A DNA stretch of 64,000 bases. It comes from Shewanella psychromarinicola. GTDB taxonomy: Bacteria; Pseudomonadota; Gammaproteobacteria; Enterobacterales; Shewanellaceae. Shown one piece after another: positions 42,536 to 55,285 of this stretch. The stretch is taken from the NCBI RefSeq assembly GCF_003855155.1, contig NZ_CP034073.1, positions 3,286,001 to 3,350,000 of the forward strand, read 5' to 3'. Position 1 is the stretch's first letter. Each line of letters opens with the position of its first letter. The position numbers were made by a program, and so were the translations under genes. The notes beneath the pieces were generated by a model. The model was not told the DNA's origin. It searched no databases and saw nothing but the letters and a program-made list of their open reading frames with translations.

Positions 42536-43438
42536 TTATGCAACGTGCTGTGTTTGGGGCGTGATGATTGATTTAGCCTCTGAACTGCAAAAATCAATCG
42601 TGTTTACTGCTGTAGCTTGTAACGTTTGTTGATCCCACTTGAGTAACTGCACATCACCGATTTCTGTTTCTGCAATGAGAGTACAATTTTCAACCCAATC
42701 ACCATCATTAGCGTAAGTGATGATGCTGTCATTAATCGTATGTTGTGATAACTCTGGCTGGTGGATATGACCACAGATAACCATGTCGACCTGTTGTTTG
42801 GCGCAATAGCGTAATACCGCATCACGGTACTGATTAACGGCTTGCTGGGCTTTGTTGACGCGGAGTTTGATGTAGCTGGCTAATGACCAATAGGGATACC
42901 CTAGGCGACTTCTTACCCTATGTAATTGGCGATTAAGCCAAAGCAACACATCATATAAATGGTCACCTAGTTTGGCATAGGCTCTGCTGACACAGACTTG
43001 TGAGTCAAATTGATCGCCATGAAGCATTAAAAAGCGTTTGCCGCTAATCGACTCATGAATATGCTGTTTGGCGAGGGTAATGCCCCTAAAGTGACTGTTT
43101 GCATAAGCTTTAAAAGCCTCATCATGATTACCAGGGATATAGATCACTTGTGTGCCGTTACTGGCCAGCTCGAGGATTTTCTTGATGACGTTATTGTGGC
43201 TATTGGGCCAATAGAAGCGTTTTTTTAATGCCCAAATATCGACAATATCGCCAACTAAATACAAGTAGTTACTTTGACTATGGTTTAAAAAATATAATAA
43301 AAACTCAGCTTTACAATCAATGCTGCCTAAATGGACATCCGATATCCACAGAGCATGAAACTGCTGGATTTTCCCCTGCTGAGTTAAGTGAGCTAAAGGT
43401 TGGCGGTGCTGATGTTTTTTTTTGCTGTGCGAGATCAT
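42536..43438 (-). CDS. LpxH-like metallophosphoesterase
   Basis: A 300-residue calcineurin-type phosphoesterase related to UDP-2,3-diacylglucosamine hydrolase (LpxH). Metal ligands are visible: ISDVHLG, VGDIVD, IPGNHDE, MLHGDQFD and ICGHIHQPE. It is longer than LpxH (about 240) and lacks its exact signature, so it is probably a paralogue; a role with the downstream acyltransferase in lipid handling is inferred from the 13-bp spacing. Confidence 0.85.
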   Translation of the reverse strand: MISHSKKKHQHRQPLAHLTQQGKIQQFHALWISDVHLGSIDCKAEFLLYFLNHSQSNYLYLVGDIVDIWALKKRFYWPNSHNNVIKKILELASNGTQVIYIPGNHDEAFKAYANSHFRGITLAKQHIHESISGKRFLMLHGDQFDSQVCVSRAYAKLGDHLYDVLLWLNRQLHRVRSRLGYPYWSLASYIKLRVNKAQQAVNQYRDAVLRYCAKQQVDMVICGHIHQPELSQHTINDSIITYANDGDWVENCTLIAETEIGDVQLLKWDQQTLQATAVNTIDFCSSEAKSIITPQTQHVA

Positions 43439-43571
43439 CGGTCATTCACCCTAATACACAGATTGCGTCAGTGTTGATTTAGGGTAGGGCAGTTAGTTGA
43501 CGCTAAGGTGAACGATTTGTTGCAACTTGATGAATCAGTCATTAAGTAAAAATGTAATGGGCAGACAATAA

Positions 43572-43599
43572 AAAAGGAAATGCATAGGCATTTCCTTTT
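43572..43599. terminator. Bidirectional terminator after ldh
   Basis: Perfect 12-bp stem AAAAGGAAATGC / GCATTTCCTTTT with a four-base loop. On the minus strand it lies 73 bp past the ldh stop and is followed by TTTTTTATT. On the plus strand the T-tract is short. Confidence 0.85.
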
Positions 43600-43671
43600 A
43601 GCTTTGTTTATAAATTCATGTCTATAAAGTCATGTTAAGGCATTAAAAAGCCCTAATATAAAGCTGATTAA

Positions 43672-44703
43672 CTATCTCGCGGCATCAATAATAGCTTTAG
43701 CCATTTCATCGGCAACAGAACCCGTAGTGCGGTTCTCGCTATCAGCACGTTCAAAAATAGTCAGTAGGGTATTGTAAATCTGCTCAACCTTGGCAGTAGA
43801 GGCGGCTACGTCATAGTGTTTCTCAAATGACACATTGATAATGCCGCCAGCATTAATCACGTAATCTGGGGCGTACAAAATACCCATTTGTTTGAGTTTT
43901 TCGCCGTGGCGCACTTCTGCTAATTGGTTATTGGCACAACCGGCAACGATGGTGGCTTTTAATAGTGGTAAGGTGGTGTCATTAAGGGTGGCACCTAATG
44001 CACATGGCGCATACACATCAACATCTTGGGTGTAGATATCTTGCGGAGCAACAAGCGTTGCGCCAAATTCATCGGCGACTCGGTCTAATGAGGCTTGATG
44101 AATATCGGTGACCACCAGCTCAGCGCCGGCATCATGTAAGTGTTTACACAAGTAATAGCCGACATGACCGACGCCTTGCACTGAGACTTTAATCCCTTTT
44201 AGGCTATCAATACCACGTTGATGTTTTACGGCGGCTTTTATGCCCAGATAAGTGCCTAATGCCGTCTGCGGTGAAGGATCACCTGATTTGCCTTCAAGAC
44301 CGGCTACGAATTCAGTTTCACGGCTGGCTATCATAATATCCGCTGTGGAAACGCCAACGTCTTCAGCAGAATAATATTTACCACCTAAACTGTTCACAAA
44401 GCGTCCGAATGCAAGAAATAACGCTTCACGGTCGGTTGTTTTGGGATCGGCGATGATCACCGCTTTACCGCCGCCCATGGCAAGACCCGCTAATGCATTT
44501 TTATAGGTCATTCCACGAGATAAGCGTAGTACATCGGTTAAGGCTTCATCATCCGATTGATAGTTCCACATACGACAACCACCCACGGCAGGACCTAGGT
44601 TAGTATTATGGATGGCAATAATGCCTTTCAGACCACTTTGCTTATCATGACAAAAGACCACTTGTTCGTGTTCATCGAACGAAACATGATTAAAAACTGC
44701 CAC
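43672..44703 (-). CDS. ldh: Leucine dehydrogenase (branched-chain amino acid dehydrogenase)
   Basis: NAD-dependent oxidative deamination of Leu, Val and Ile to the 2-oxo acids; first step of branched-chain amino acid catabolism. 343 residues, near the family's usual 350. The catalytic Lys is in LAMGGGKAVIIADP, substrate-binding GGCRMW is in GPAVGGCRMWNYQSDDEAL, and the NAD fold is KVSVQGVGHVGYYLC. A 20-bp palindrome at 44872-44891, 169 bp upstream of the ATG, matches the LiuR operator form, so the gene is probably controlled by LiuR with the other branched-chain degradation genes. Confidence 0.92.
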   Translation of the reverse strand: MAVFNHVSFDEHEQVVFCHDKQSGLKGIIAIHNTNLGPAVGGCRMWNYQSDDEALTDVLRLSRGMTYKNALAGLAMGGGKAVIIADPKTTDREALFLAFGRFVNSLGGKYYSAEDVGVSTADIMIASRETEFVAGLEGKSGDPSPQTALGTYLGIKAAVKHQRGIDSLKGIKVSVQGVGHVGYYLCKHLHDAGAELVVTDIHQASLDRVADEFGATLVAPQDIYTQDVDVYAPCALGATLNDTTLPLLKATIVAGCANNQLAEVRHGEKLKQMGILYAPDYVINAGGIINVSFEKHYDVAASTAKVEQIYNTLLTIFERADSENRTTGSVADEMAKAIIDAAR

Positions 44704-44871
44704 GTGACATCTCCGCTTGAAAAAATGAGTTTTTCGCCCCTTATGTTACTTGATGACATAAGGCGCCAACGACTGCTTGTTATATTTATTGCAGCACGAT
44801 AGCATTTAGGGATACTCTGAACAAAGCTTGATTGAGTTATTTTTGTGATTAGTGTGGCAATTTAGCTTGCC

Positions 44872-44891
44872 ACCTTACGTAAACGTAAGGT
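44872..44891. promoter_or_regulatory. Palindromic operator resembling LiuR sites
   Basis: ACCTTACGTAAACGTAAGGT is a perfect 9-bp dyad around AA. The core TTACGTAAACGTAA agrees with the TTTACGTAAACGTAAA-like motif I recall for LiuR, the MerR-family repressor of branched-chain amino acid catabolism in proteobacteria. It lies between divergent ldh and the DUF4826 gene. Confidence 0.7.
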
Positions 44892-44999
44892 AATTTGTGT
44901 TACGTGATTGTTTTGAAGCTATATTAAGATTGTTTTGTGATTAACGAGCAGGTGAGTTTTCGTTCTAATCTGCATTATAACAATAAGATAGGAAGTATT

Positions 45000-45440
45000 A
45001 TGACTGAAGAAGTTGCAGAAAAGGTGGCACAGCCAACGCCAGATCCAGAAGCTCAAAGACAAGAGTGGGTGCGCACTCAATTCCAAAAGGCGAATCGGTT
45101 TTTGGCTGAAAAGGGCGTGATCCCAAACAAAGTGCTTACTGATGAAAGCCGTTATCTTGCGCCCTATTTAGCCATTTGGAAGATGGAATCGAAACAACCT
45201 AAAAAACAAACTTTTTGGGTTATGTCAGGTGATTTGCCATCCGATTATGTTGATGTGAAAGTGGCGGAAACGGCTCGTGATGCGATTAGACATTTTTCGA
45301 TGATGTGGCAGCTCAAAGCAGAAAACTTGCATAAATCGGGCGTAACAAAAGACCCAACTCAACTGAAGTTTGCGCAATTGCTTATCTCGCGAGCAGAAAG
45401 TTTATATAAAATGAACCAAGATGAAAAACTGTGGGCTTAA
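45000..45440 (+). CDS. DUF4826-family protein
   Basis: A 146-residue cytosolic protein. Start at 45000 (TEEVAEKVAQ) is chosen for the AGGAAG site just upstream. The segment EWVRTQFQKANRFLAEKGVI and the later WKMESKQPKKQTFWVMSGDL, VDVKVAETARDAIRHFSM, match the DUF4826 family as I recall it, a gammaproteobacterial family of unknown function. The C-terminus is helical. A strong terminator follows. The gene is divergent from ldh. Confidence 0.72.
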   Translation: MTEEVAEKVAQPTPDPEAQRQEWVRTQFQKANRFLAEKGVIPNKVLTDESRYLAPYLAIWKMESKQPKKQTFWVMSGDLPSDYVDVKVAETARDAIRHFSMMWQLKAENLHKSGVTKDPTQLKFAQLLISRAESLYKMNQDEKLWA

Positions 45441-45460
45441 TAAACTGAAGCAACAGAGAT

Positions 45461-45487
45461 AAAAAAGGCACTATTAGTGCCTTTTTT
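45461..45487 (+). terminator. Terminator of the DUF4826 gene
   Basis: Perfect 11-bp stem AAAAAAGGCAC / GTGCCTTTTTT with a five-base loop, 20 bp after the stop codon. The A-tract on the left also makes it work leftward. Confidence 0.9.
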
Positions 45488-45557
45488 GTTATCTCCAGCT
45501 AAGCATGATGATCCATCTTGCTTGCCATCATAAGATCAGTGGCTTATATGCTACTCA

Positions 45558-46703
45558 TTATTCGCTTTCGTCTTCGGCTAAGTAGAATAACCCTTGATTA
45601 AGTAATCCGGTCAGAACGTCAAGAGCTGCTGCATTGGCGGTGAATAAATTAGCCTCTTGTGGCGTAAGCCTCACCTTGTTAGCCAAGAGTTGCAGCATTT
45701 CATTGCTAGCATCACCAAAGACGTAAACGTCGCCATTGATAAATAAACGTGGTTCGCTGTCCTGCTCTAATTGTAATACTTTCAGGCCGCCGATACGTTG
45801 AATGATTGCGCCTTGCTCAACAGCTTCTAATAAATCCGCTGCGGTTAATGGCTCTTCACCTTCACAAACATCAAGCTCGAAACGACTTTGACTGAGTAAT
45901 TTACCTAACATGGTTTGGTAGCTGGCGGGATCTTGTGCCAATTGCGCCAACAAATCCATGATCCCTTTTTGGTGTGTCTGGCTGATAAGACCCGGTTGTG
46001 CCGGTTCATCTGAAGAGGTGAAACGCTTCTGACCTTGGTTGCTATCAATCAAGGTATCGGCTAATTCGGTTAACAGTTCTTGCTGACTCGGGGCTCTAAA
46101 ACCGATTGAGTATGATAAGGCTAGCGATAAGGTTTCGCCGTAATGTGGATATCCTGGTGGAATGTATAATACATCGCCTTTTTGCAATATCACATCGATA
46201 ATGGGTTCGAAATCGTCAACCAAAGGTGAGTTAGGATTATCGCCGCGACGCTTGTGCTGGCCTTTATCACCCACTTTCCAGCGACGTTCGCCATCACCTT
46301 GAATGATAAATACGTCATAGTTATCGATATGCGGTCCAACCCCACCACCGGGAGTGGCAAATGATGCCATTAAGTCATCAAAGCGCCAGTCGGGTAAAAA
46401 TCGAAAGGCTTCGACTAAAGGTTGTGAGTCTGGATACCAATGGTTTACGGCTTGAACTAATAGCTGCCAGTTGTCTTCACCAAATTGGTCATAGTCTTCA
46501 AATGGACCTTGGACCACATCCCAGTCATTGCCTTTGGTGATCACCACTCGTGAAGATATTTCTTCTTCACAGGCAAGACCTGCAAGTTCATCTGCTGCAA
46601 TAGGATCTTCAAAGTTGATAAAAGCCTGTTTGATCACCAGCGGTTTTTGTTGCCAATGCTGCTTAATAAAGGCTTGGGTATCAATATTTAATGTGTACAT
46701 CAT
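45558..46703 (-). CDS. roxA: Ribosomal oxygenase RoxA (50S L16 arginine hydroxylase)
   Basis: Iron(II)/2-oxoglutarate oxygenase of the YcfD/RoxA family, which hydroxylates an Arg of ribosomal protein L16. 381 residues, as in E. coli YcfD (373). The iron triad is seen as the HxD pair in GVGPHIDNYDVFIIQ and the distal His in IPPGYPHYGE. The C-terminal winged-helix-like dimer domain follows. Start at 46703 or 46700 (two consecutive ATG; GAGGTCA ahead). purB lies upstream in the same direction with a terminator between. Confidence 0.92.
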   Translation of the reverse strand: MMYTLNIDTQAFIKQHWQQKPLVIKQAFINFEDPIAADELAGLACEEEISSRVVITKGNDWDVVQGPFEDYDQFGEDNWQLLVQAVNHWYPDSQPLVEAFRFLPDWRFDDLMASFATPGGGVGPHIDNYDVFIIQGDGERRWKVGDKGQHKRRGDNPNSPLVDDFEPIIDVILQKGDVLYIPPGYPHYGETLSLALSYSIGFRAPSQQELLTELADTLIDSNQGQKRFTSSDEPAQPGLISQTHQKGIMDLLAQLAQDPASYQTMLGKLLSQSRFELDVCEGEEPLTAADLLEAVEQGAIIQRIGGLKVLQLEQDSEPRLFINGDVYVFGDASNEMLQLLANKVRLTPQEANLFTANAAALDVLTGLLNQGLFYLAEDESE

Positions 46704-46741
46704 TGACCTCAGTCGAGATATTTGTCAGTGGTTAATGCAAT

Positions 46742-46768
46742 AAAAAAGCGGTCACATATGCGACCGCT
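46742..46768 (-). terminator. Terminator of purB
   Basis: Stem AGCGGTC / GACCGCT with an 8-base loop. On the minus strand it is followed by a six-T tract, 25 bp past the purB stop. Confidence 0.85.
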
Positions 46769-46792
46769 AATGATATGCATAAGCTTATAAAA

Positions 46793-48202
<1,410 letters not shown>

Positions 48203-48835
48203 TTAATTGTTATTTTGGCTTTGTTTTGCTGTATCAAATATGGATTTACGGGCAAACACTAAATGGCGGCGTTTGCCACCTAATTGGCGCCATAATACTG
48301 CGCTGCGCATGGCTGCAAGCAGTAACGCGCGAATTTTTTGTTGTACCAGAGATTGCTTTAAGCAATCGGGATTACCCGATATTTGTAATTTAGGCCCTAA
48401 TTCACTGATGATGTCGCTGTAAATACTGGCCAAATTGGCAATAACTTGTTCATCAGTAATCGCAAAATGGGTTAATTGGCGATGCACTTGATTGATGCGT
48501 TCCGCTAGCATGCCTAAACCATTAGGTGAATGGGCTAGCTTGCGTTCAAGGGCTAACACGCCGACTAAGTAACGAGTGGTTTCAACATCTTTGTTACCGC
48601 CATCACCGAGTTGATTTTGGATCAGTTGATAACCGTTATCTAAAATGGCTTTATCTTGATAAACATCAGCCGTTGATTCTGGCTCTGTCACTAAAATAGT
48701 ATTAAGCGTAGCAGCTAGGGCGTCTTTATCGCTTTCACCGTGACGAGCTAAATACTGGACCTGGCCAATCGCCTGTAAAATACCAGCGAAGGCCATGGTG
48801 CGTTCAAACAAGATGTTGTCTGGAGTTTGGCTCAC
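48203..48835 (-). CDS. hflD: HflD, high-frequency-lysogenisation protein homologue
   Basis: A 210-residue protein of the HflD family, in E. coli a peripheral membrane protein that affects lambda CII and lies between mnmA and purB. Typical stretches are [20 protein letters not shown] and [20 protein letters not shown], then [21 protein letters not shown]. Its physiological role in the absence of lambda is not settled. It starts 3 bp after the mnmA stop. Confidence 0.93.
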   Translation of the reverse strand: MSQTPDNILFERTMAFAGILQAIGQVQYLARHGESDKDALAATLNTILVTEPESTADVYQDKAILDNGYQLIQNQLGDGGNKDVETTRYLVGVLALERKLAHSPNGLGMLAERINQVHRQLTHFAITDEQVIANLASIYSDIISELGPKLQISGNPDCLKQSLVQQKIRALLLAAMRSAVLWRQLGGKRRHLVFARKSIFDTAKQSQNNN

Positions 48836-48838
48836 GGC

Positions 48839-49957
48839 TTATCCTCGGATTAAGGTATCGATTATGCCGCCACCTAAACAGATGTCACCATCAAAAAATA
48901 CTGCTGATTGCCCAGGGGTCACTGCGGCAACCGGTTCATCAAACATAACGGTAATATTGTCTGAGTCATTATAGACGAGTGTGCAAGCTACATCTCGTTG
49001 ACGATAACGGGTTTTTACCGTTATGTGACAGTTATTTTCAGGTCCTTTGCGATCAACCCAATGCAATTGATTGACTGTCATGCCGCTTGACATTAAACGA
49101 GGGTGATTGCCCCCTTGTGCGACAATTAGCACATTGCGTAATAAATCTTTTTCAACCACATACCATGGATCTTCATTACTATTTTTCAGACCACCAATAC
49201 CCAAACCTTTACGTTGTCCAAGCGTGTGGTACATCAATCCTTGATGTGTCCCAATCACTTCACCTTCAGCGTTTTCGATATCGCCCGGTTGAGCCGGTAA
49301 ATAGGTCGCTAAGAAGTCGGTGAATTTACGTTCACCGATAAAGCAAATACCGGTGCTGTCTTTTTTGTCGTGGGTAATTAATCCCAGTTTTTGGGCTATT
49401 TCACGCACTTGATGTTTTTCAAGTTCACCGACAGGGAACAAGCTGCGGGCAACTTGTTCGTGGCTTAACGTGTATAAAAAGTAGCTCTGATCTTTATTAC
49501 CATCAACTCCGCGAAGCATTTCTACGCTGCCATCGCTATTATCACGTCGGCGGACATAATGGCCCATGGCGATATAATCGGCATCTAAAATATCGTCCGC
49601 AAATTCAAGAAAGGCTTTAAATTTAATTTCTTTATTGCACATGATATCGGGGTTGGGGGTGCGGCCGGCTTTGTATTCTGCTAAAAAATATTCGAATACG
49701 TTATCCCAGTATTCGGCAGCAAAATTGACGGTATGCATTTTAATGCCTAGCTTGTCGCAAACTGATTGTGCATCTTTTAAATCATCAGCAGCCGCGCAAT
49801 ATTCATCGGTATCGTCTTCTTCCCAGTTCTTCATAAACAGACCTTCAACTTGATAGCCTTGCTGCATTAACAAGTAAGCTGATACTGAAGAGTCCACACC
49901 GCCGGACATGCCGACAATGACTTTTTTACCATTTGAAGTAGGGCTAAGTGATGTCAT
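48839..49957 (-). CDS. mnmA: tRNA-specific 2-thiouridylase MnmA
   Basis: Installs 2-thio on wobble uridine 34 of tRNA(Lys, Glu, Gln). 372 residues. PP-loop [15 protein letters not shown] at about residues 15-30; the two catalytic Cys lie in [13 protein letters not shown] and [12 protein letters not shown]. The C-terminal beta-barrel ends in a [14 protein letters not shown] stretch. It leads hflD and purB; the nudJ gene upstream is 527 bp away, an unusually large gap for this conserved block. Confidence 0.96.
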   Translation of the reverse strand: MTSLSPTSNGKKVIVGMSGGVDSSVSAYLLMQQGYQVEGLFMKNWEEDDTDEYCAAADDLKDAQSVCDKLGIKMHTVNFAAEYWDNVFEYFLAEYKAGRTPNPDIMCNKEIKFKAFLEFADDILDADYIAMGHYVRRRDNSDGSVEMLRGVDGNKDQSYFLYTLSHEQVARSLFPVGELEKHQVREIAQKLGLITHDKKDSTGICFIGERKFTDFLATYLPAQPGDIENAEGEVIGTHQGLMYHTLGQRKGLGIGGLKNSNEDPWYVVEKDLLRNVLIVAQGGNHPRLMSSGMTVNQLHWVDRKGPENNCHITVKTRYRQRDVACTLVYNDSDNITVMFDEPVAAVTPGQSAVFFDGDICLGGGIIDTLIRG

Positions 49958-50484
49958 AAATCCTAAAAACCTTGAAGATAGATAATATGTATATTGTGCC
50001 GCAATGCCAATGTTTCAAGGCGATTGAGCTAGATTTTTGTTCGTTGTGAGCCTGAATGTTGTTGCATGCACATTTCGACGAGATTAATTAGTTGACCGTC
50101 AAGTGCCGGCTGAATTTTATGGTCAAAATCTATTCGATCTAAACGGTTTTCTGTTTAAATAAGAATGCGCTGCAAGTCTTAAAGCAAACTGTCTACGTAA
50201 ACTAATATCTTACAACAAAGACCTTCGCTTACCAATAAGTGCACCTGTTTAGCCGATCCCTATGAGTAGCATTTTGGGCTTCTTTCTACTAGGTTAACGC
50301 TTATTTATGAACAACAACGACATGTCATAAGCTCTGCCTAGTATAAATAGCCGAAACAGCTGCAAAATTCACCTTTAAAGATCCTCGAGTCCTAATAAAC
50401 ATGACATTTGTGCGGCGCATATTCTATCACGCATTCGCTGAATGGGCTATCTTGAGGCGTATGCAAATAGCCCAAGACAAGGCT
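49958..50484. other. 527-bp interruption between nudJ and mnmA
   Basis: No intact gene. In the E. coli order these genes are close together. The left half holds a decayed coding fragment (50029-50200). An 8-bp inverted repeat TGGGCTAT / ATAGCCCA lies at about 50442-50474, just past the nudJ stop, without a T-tract. Confidence 0.5.
50029..50200 (-). pseudogene. Frameshifted coding remnant
   Basis: Leftward reading gives ISLRRQFALRLAAHSYLNR in one frame and, after a frame shift at a short A-run near 50149, ENRLDRIDFDHKIQPALDG and LINLVEMCMQQHSGSQR with a stop at 50029-50031. Both halves look like real protein and join naturally across one indel. No start codon or family is recognised. Probably the 3' end of a gene that was lost between nudJ and mnmA. 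Confidence 0.35.
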
Positions 50485-50958
50485 CTAAAAATAATCGACA
50501 TTGAACAGTGATAAAGGGGTGTGCTGTGGTAAAAGGTTTTTATCAGCTTGTTGTAAGAAATCTTCAATACTTTTTACCACTAATGGGCTGCGAAGTTGGC
50601 TACCAAGGGCGATGATTTCAGCAAGACTGAGCCAGTGAGTATCTGTAATGGCATTATCGCGAGGTTTAGCGTGTTGTTGCTTGGTCAGTTCAATACAAAA
50701 GGTATAACGAACGAACGCTAAGTTTGCAGATGCTCTAAATTGATAAATGCCCACTAAGGCTTGTGGTGTTAACTCAAGACCGGTTTCTTCAACAATTTCA
50801 CGGGCGCACCCATTGATAATCGATTCATTCGCCTCTAGATGTCCAGCTGGTTGGTTAAATTTAACCGCACCATCAATGCATTCTTCCACTAATAAAAATT
50901 TGCCTTGGCTATAAATAACGCAAGCTACAGTGGTATTCGGTTTATAACGTTCGGTCAT
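50485..50958 (-). CDS. nudJ: Phosphatase NudJ (Nudix)
   Basis: A 157-residue Nudix hydrolase; E. coli NudJ hydrolyses nucleoside tri- and diphosphates and HMP-PP. The ATG at 50958 with GAGGG five bases ahead is preferred to that at 50985. The Nudix box is in GHLEANESIINGCAREIVEE followed by TGLEL; the segment VKFNQPAGHLEANES is typical of NudJ. It starts 35 bp after rluE, as in the E. coli order rluE-nudJ-mnmA-hflD-purB. Confidence 0.92.
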   Translation of the reverse strand: MTERYKPNTTVACVIYSQGKFLLVEECIDGAVKFNQPAGHLEANESIINGCAREIVEETGLELTPQALVGIYQFRASANLAFVRYTFCIELTKQQHAKPRDNAITDTHWLSLAEIIALGSQLRSPLVVKSIEDFLQQADKNLLPQHTPLSLFNVDYF

Positions 50959-50992
50959 AATTCCCTCTGATCCTAAGATGCTCAACTTGTGG

Positions 50993-51697
50993 TTATTTAG
51001 CGGTGCTCATCACTTTGTATTCGCCATTAGGTAAATCATCTAGACACCATTGACCTATTTTATAACGGATTAGTCTTAAGGTTGGATGACCGACATGGGC
51101 TGTCATACGCCTAACTTGGCGATTTCGACCTTCGCAAATTTGTACTTCAAGCCAAGTGGTAGGAATGGCTTTTCGCTCTCTCACTGGCGGGTTTCTAGGC
51201 CAAATATCAGGCGAGCCCATTACGTGGACTTTTGCAGGCAAAGTCATTCCGTCTTTCAACTTCACGCCTTGGCAAAGTGCATTTAACGCCTCATCTGACG
51301 GTTGCCCTTCAACTTGAACCCAATAGGTTTTAAAGGTTTTTTGAGTCGGCTGAGTCAACTTTGCTTGCAGCTGTCCATCATTGGTAAGCAATAGTAAACC
51401 TTCACTATCACGGTCTAAACGTCCTGCTGCATATACATCGGGAACCGGAATAAAGTCTTTTAGTGTTTGGCGGCCCGCTTCATCGGTAAATTGGCACAAC
51501 ACATTAAAAGGTTTATTAAATAGCACTATGACGGGATTTTCAGTCCGAGGTTTTTGTGGCAGCCGCGATTTTATCCTGTTGCGATTGGCTGCATTATTGG
51601 CCGCACTTCTGGGCACAACATTGACTGATTTAGTTGACGCGTTAACGCTGTTTGTAGCTGTTTTTTTGAATGGACTGAATTTACCGATTTTTGACAT
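50993..51697 (-). CDS. rluE: 23S rRNA pseudouridine synthase RluE
   Basis: Makes pseudouridine 2457 of 23S rRNA. 234 residues. The catalytic Asp is in [19 protein letters not shown] at about residue 94; the C-terminal [21 protein letters not shown] motif is complete. An N-terminal basic, Asn/Arg-rich tail (residues 1-50) precedes the core, and no S4 domain is present, as in RluE/RluF-like small members. Divergent from icd with a 382-bp gap. Confidence 0.93.
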   Translation of the reverse strand: MSKIGKFSPFKKTATNSVNASTKSVNVVPRSAANNAANRNRIKSRLPQKPRTENPVIVLFNKPFNVLCQFTDEAGRQTLKDFIPVPDVYAAGRLDRDSEGLLLLTNDGQLQAKLTQPTQKTFKTYWVQVEGQPSDEALNALCQGVKLKDGMTLPAKVHVMGSPDIWPRNPPVRERKAIPTTWLEVQICEGRNRQVRRMTAHVGHPTLRLIRYKIGQWCLDDLPNGEYKVMSTAK

Positions 51698-54305
<2,608 letters not shown>

Positions 54306-54473
54306 TGTCTGCGGGTAACGCCTTCGAGGTGATTGCGTGGTGATGACATCAACAGCGATAGCGTCAACTGAAGTTGTCATCTTGACTAAATTGAGACTAA
54401 AAACCTCAACGCTGGCTAACAAACGGTTAAATAATTATTTATTTTTGTTCATTGAGGTTATTTAAGTCAATAA

Positions 54474-54505
54474 AAAAAGACAGGGATTAAAATCCCTGTC
54501 TTTTT
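54474..54505. terminator. Bidirectional terminator between icd and cspD
   Basis: Perfect 13-bp stem AAAGACAGGGATT / AATCCCTGTCTTT with a 2-base gap, with A- and T-tracts on both sides, so it serves the convergent icd and cspD genes. Confidence 0.9.
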
Positions 54506-54531
54506 GTCTTTTTGTCTTATAGTCTCACCAA

Positions 54532-54738
54532 TTATTTTGTTGGCGAGATGGCTGAAGCATGCATTCCTTTGGGACCAGCTTCAACTTCGAAGCATACAGG
54601 TTGACCTGCTTTTAAGGTACGATAACCTTCCATTTCGATAGTTGAATAGTGCGCAAATACATCTTCGCCACCCTGATCAGGGCAAATAAACCCGAATCCT
54701 TTGGCGTTGTTGAACCATTTTACAGTTCCGTTTGCCAT
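54532..54738 (-). CDS. cspD: Cold-shock-domain protein CspD
   Basis: A 68-residue single cold-shock domain. RNP1 motif is in [12 protein letters not shown] and RNP2 in [24 protein letters not shown] is typical. The stretch [20 protein letters not shown] marks it as CspD rather than CspA. In E. coli CspD inhibits replication in stationary phase, is degraded by Lon, and its gene is next to clpS, as here (divergent, 196 bp). Confidence 0.95.
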   Translation of the reverse strand: MANGTVKWFNNAKGFGFICPDQGGEDVFAHYSTIEMEGYRTLKAGQPVCFEVEAGPKGMHASAISPTK

Positions 54739-54934
54739 ACTTCCACTTCCTTCTATTGTCTACTTACCAGTAAGATAGTAAAACTTATTATCCAGCGGTC
54801 TATTATTCGCCGCCTAACAAATAGAATGAAATTTGTACGAAAAGATGTCAAGCAGTAATTAACAAAAAGGCAACATTTAATTAATTTAATAATATCAAGT
54901 GGTCGGGAACCAAACGAGAGGCTAGTATTAAACA

Positions 54935-55243
54935 ATGGCTAAAATAGGCAGTGTAGAACATATTGAAGAAAAGGTTGAATCTAAGCTACAACCACCCCAT
55001 ATGTATAACGTGGTGCTAAACAATGATGATTACACCCCGATGGATTTTGTGGTAGAAGTATTACAACGTTTCTTTGAGAAAAATGAACAGCAAGCTGTTG
55101 ATATTATGTTAGCAATCCATAACCAAGGCAAAGGATTGTGTGGTGTGTTTCCATTTGGAATTGCAGAAACAAAAGTTTTTCAAGTAAATCAGTTTGCAAG
55201 AGAAAACCAACATCCGTTACTGTGTACGTTAGAGAAAGCATAA
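54935..55243 (+). CDS. clpS: ClpS, N-degron adaptor for ClpAP
   Basis: A 102-residue adaptor that binds N-terminal Leu, Phe, Tyr and Trp and delivers substrates to ClpA. A flexible N-terminal tail (1-25) precedes the core; substrate-pocket residues are in [18 protein letters not shown] and [17 protein letters not shown]. clpA follows by 42 bp. The enzymes that create such N-degrons (bpt, aat) are encoded 3-5 kb downstream. Confidence 0.96.
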   Translation: MAKIGSVEHIEEKVESKLQPPHMYNVVLNNDDYTPMDFVVEVLQRFFEKNEQQAVDIMLAIHNQGKGLCGVFPFGIAETKVFQVNQFARENQHPLLCTLEKA

Positions 55244-55285
55244 TATCGATTTCTCACAGTCTGTGGTTAAATTTAGGGGGTGCTT

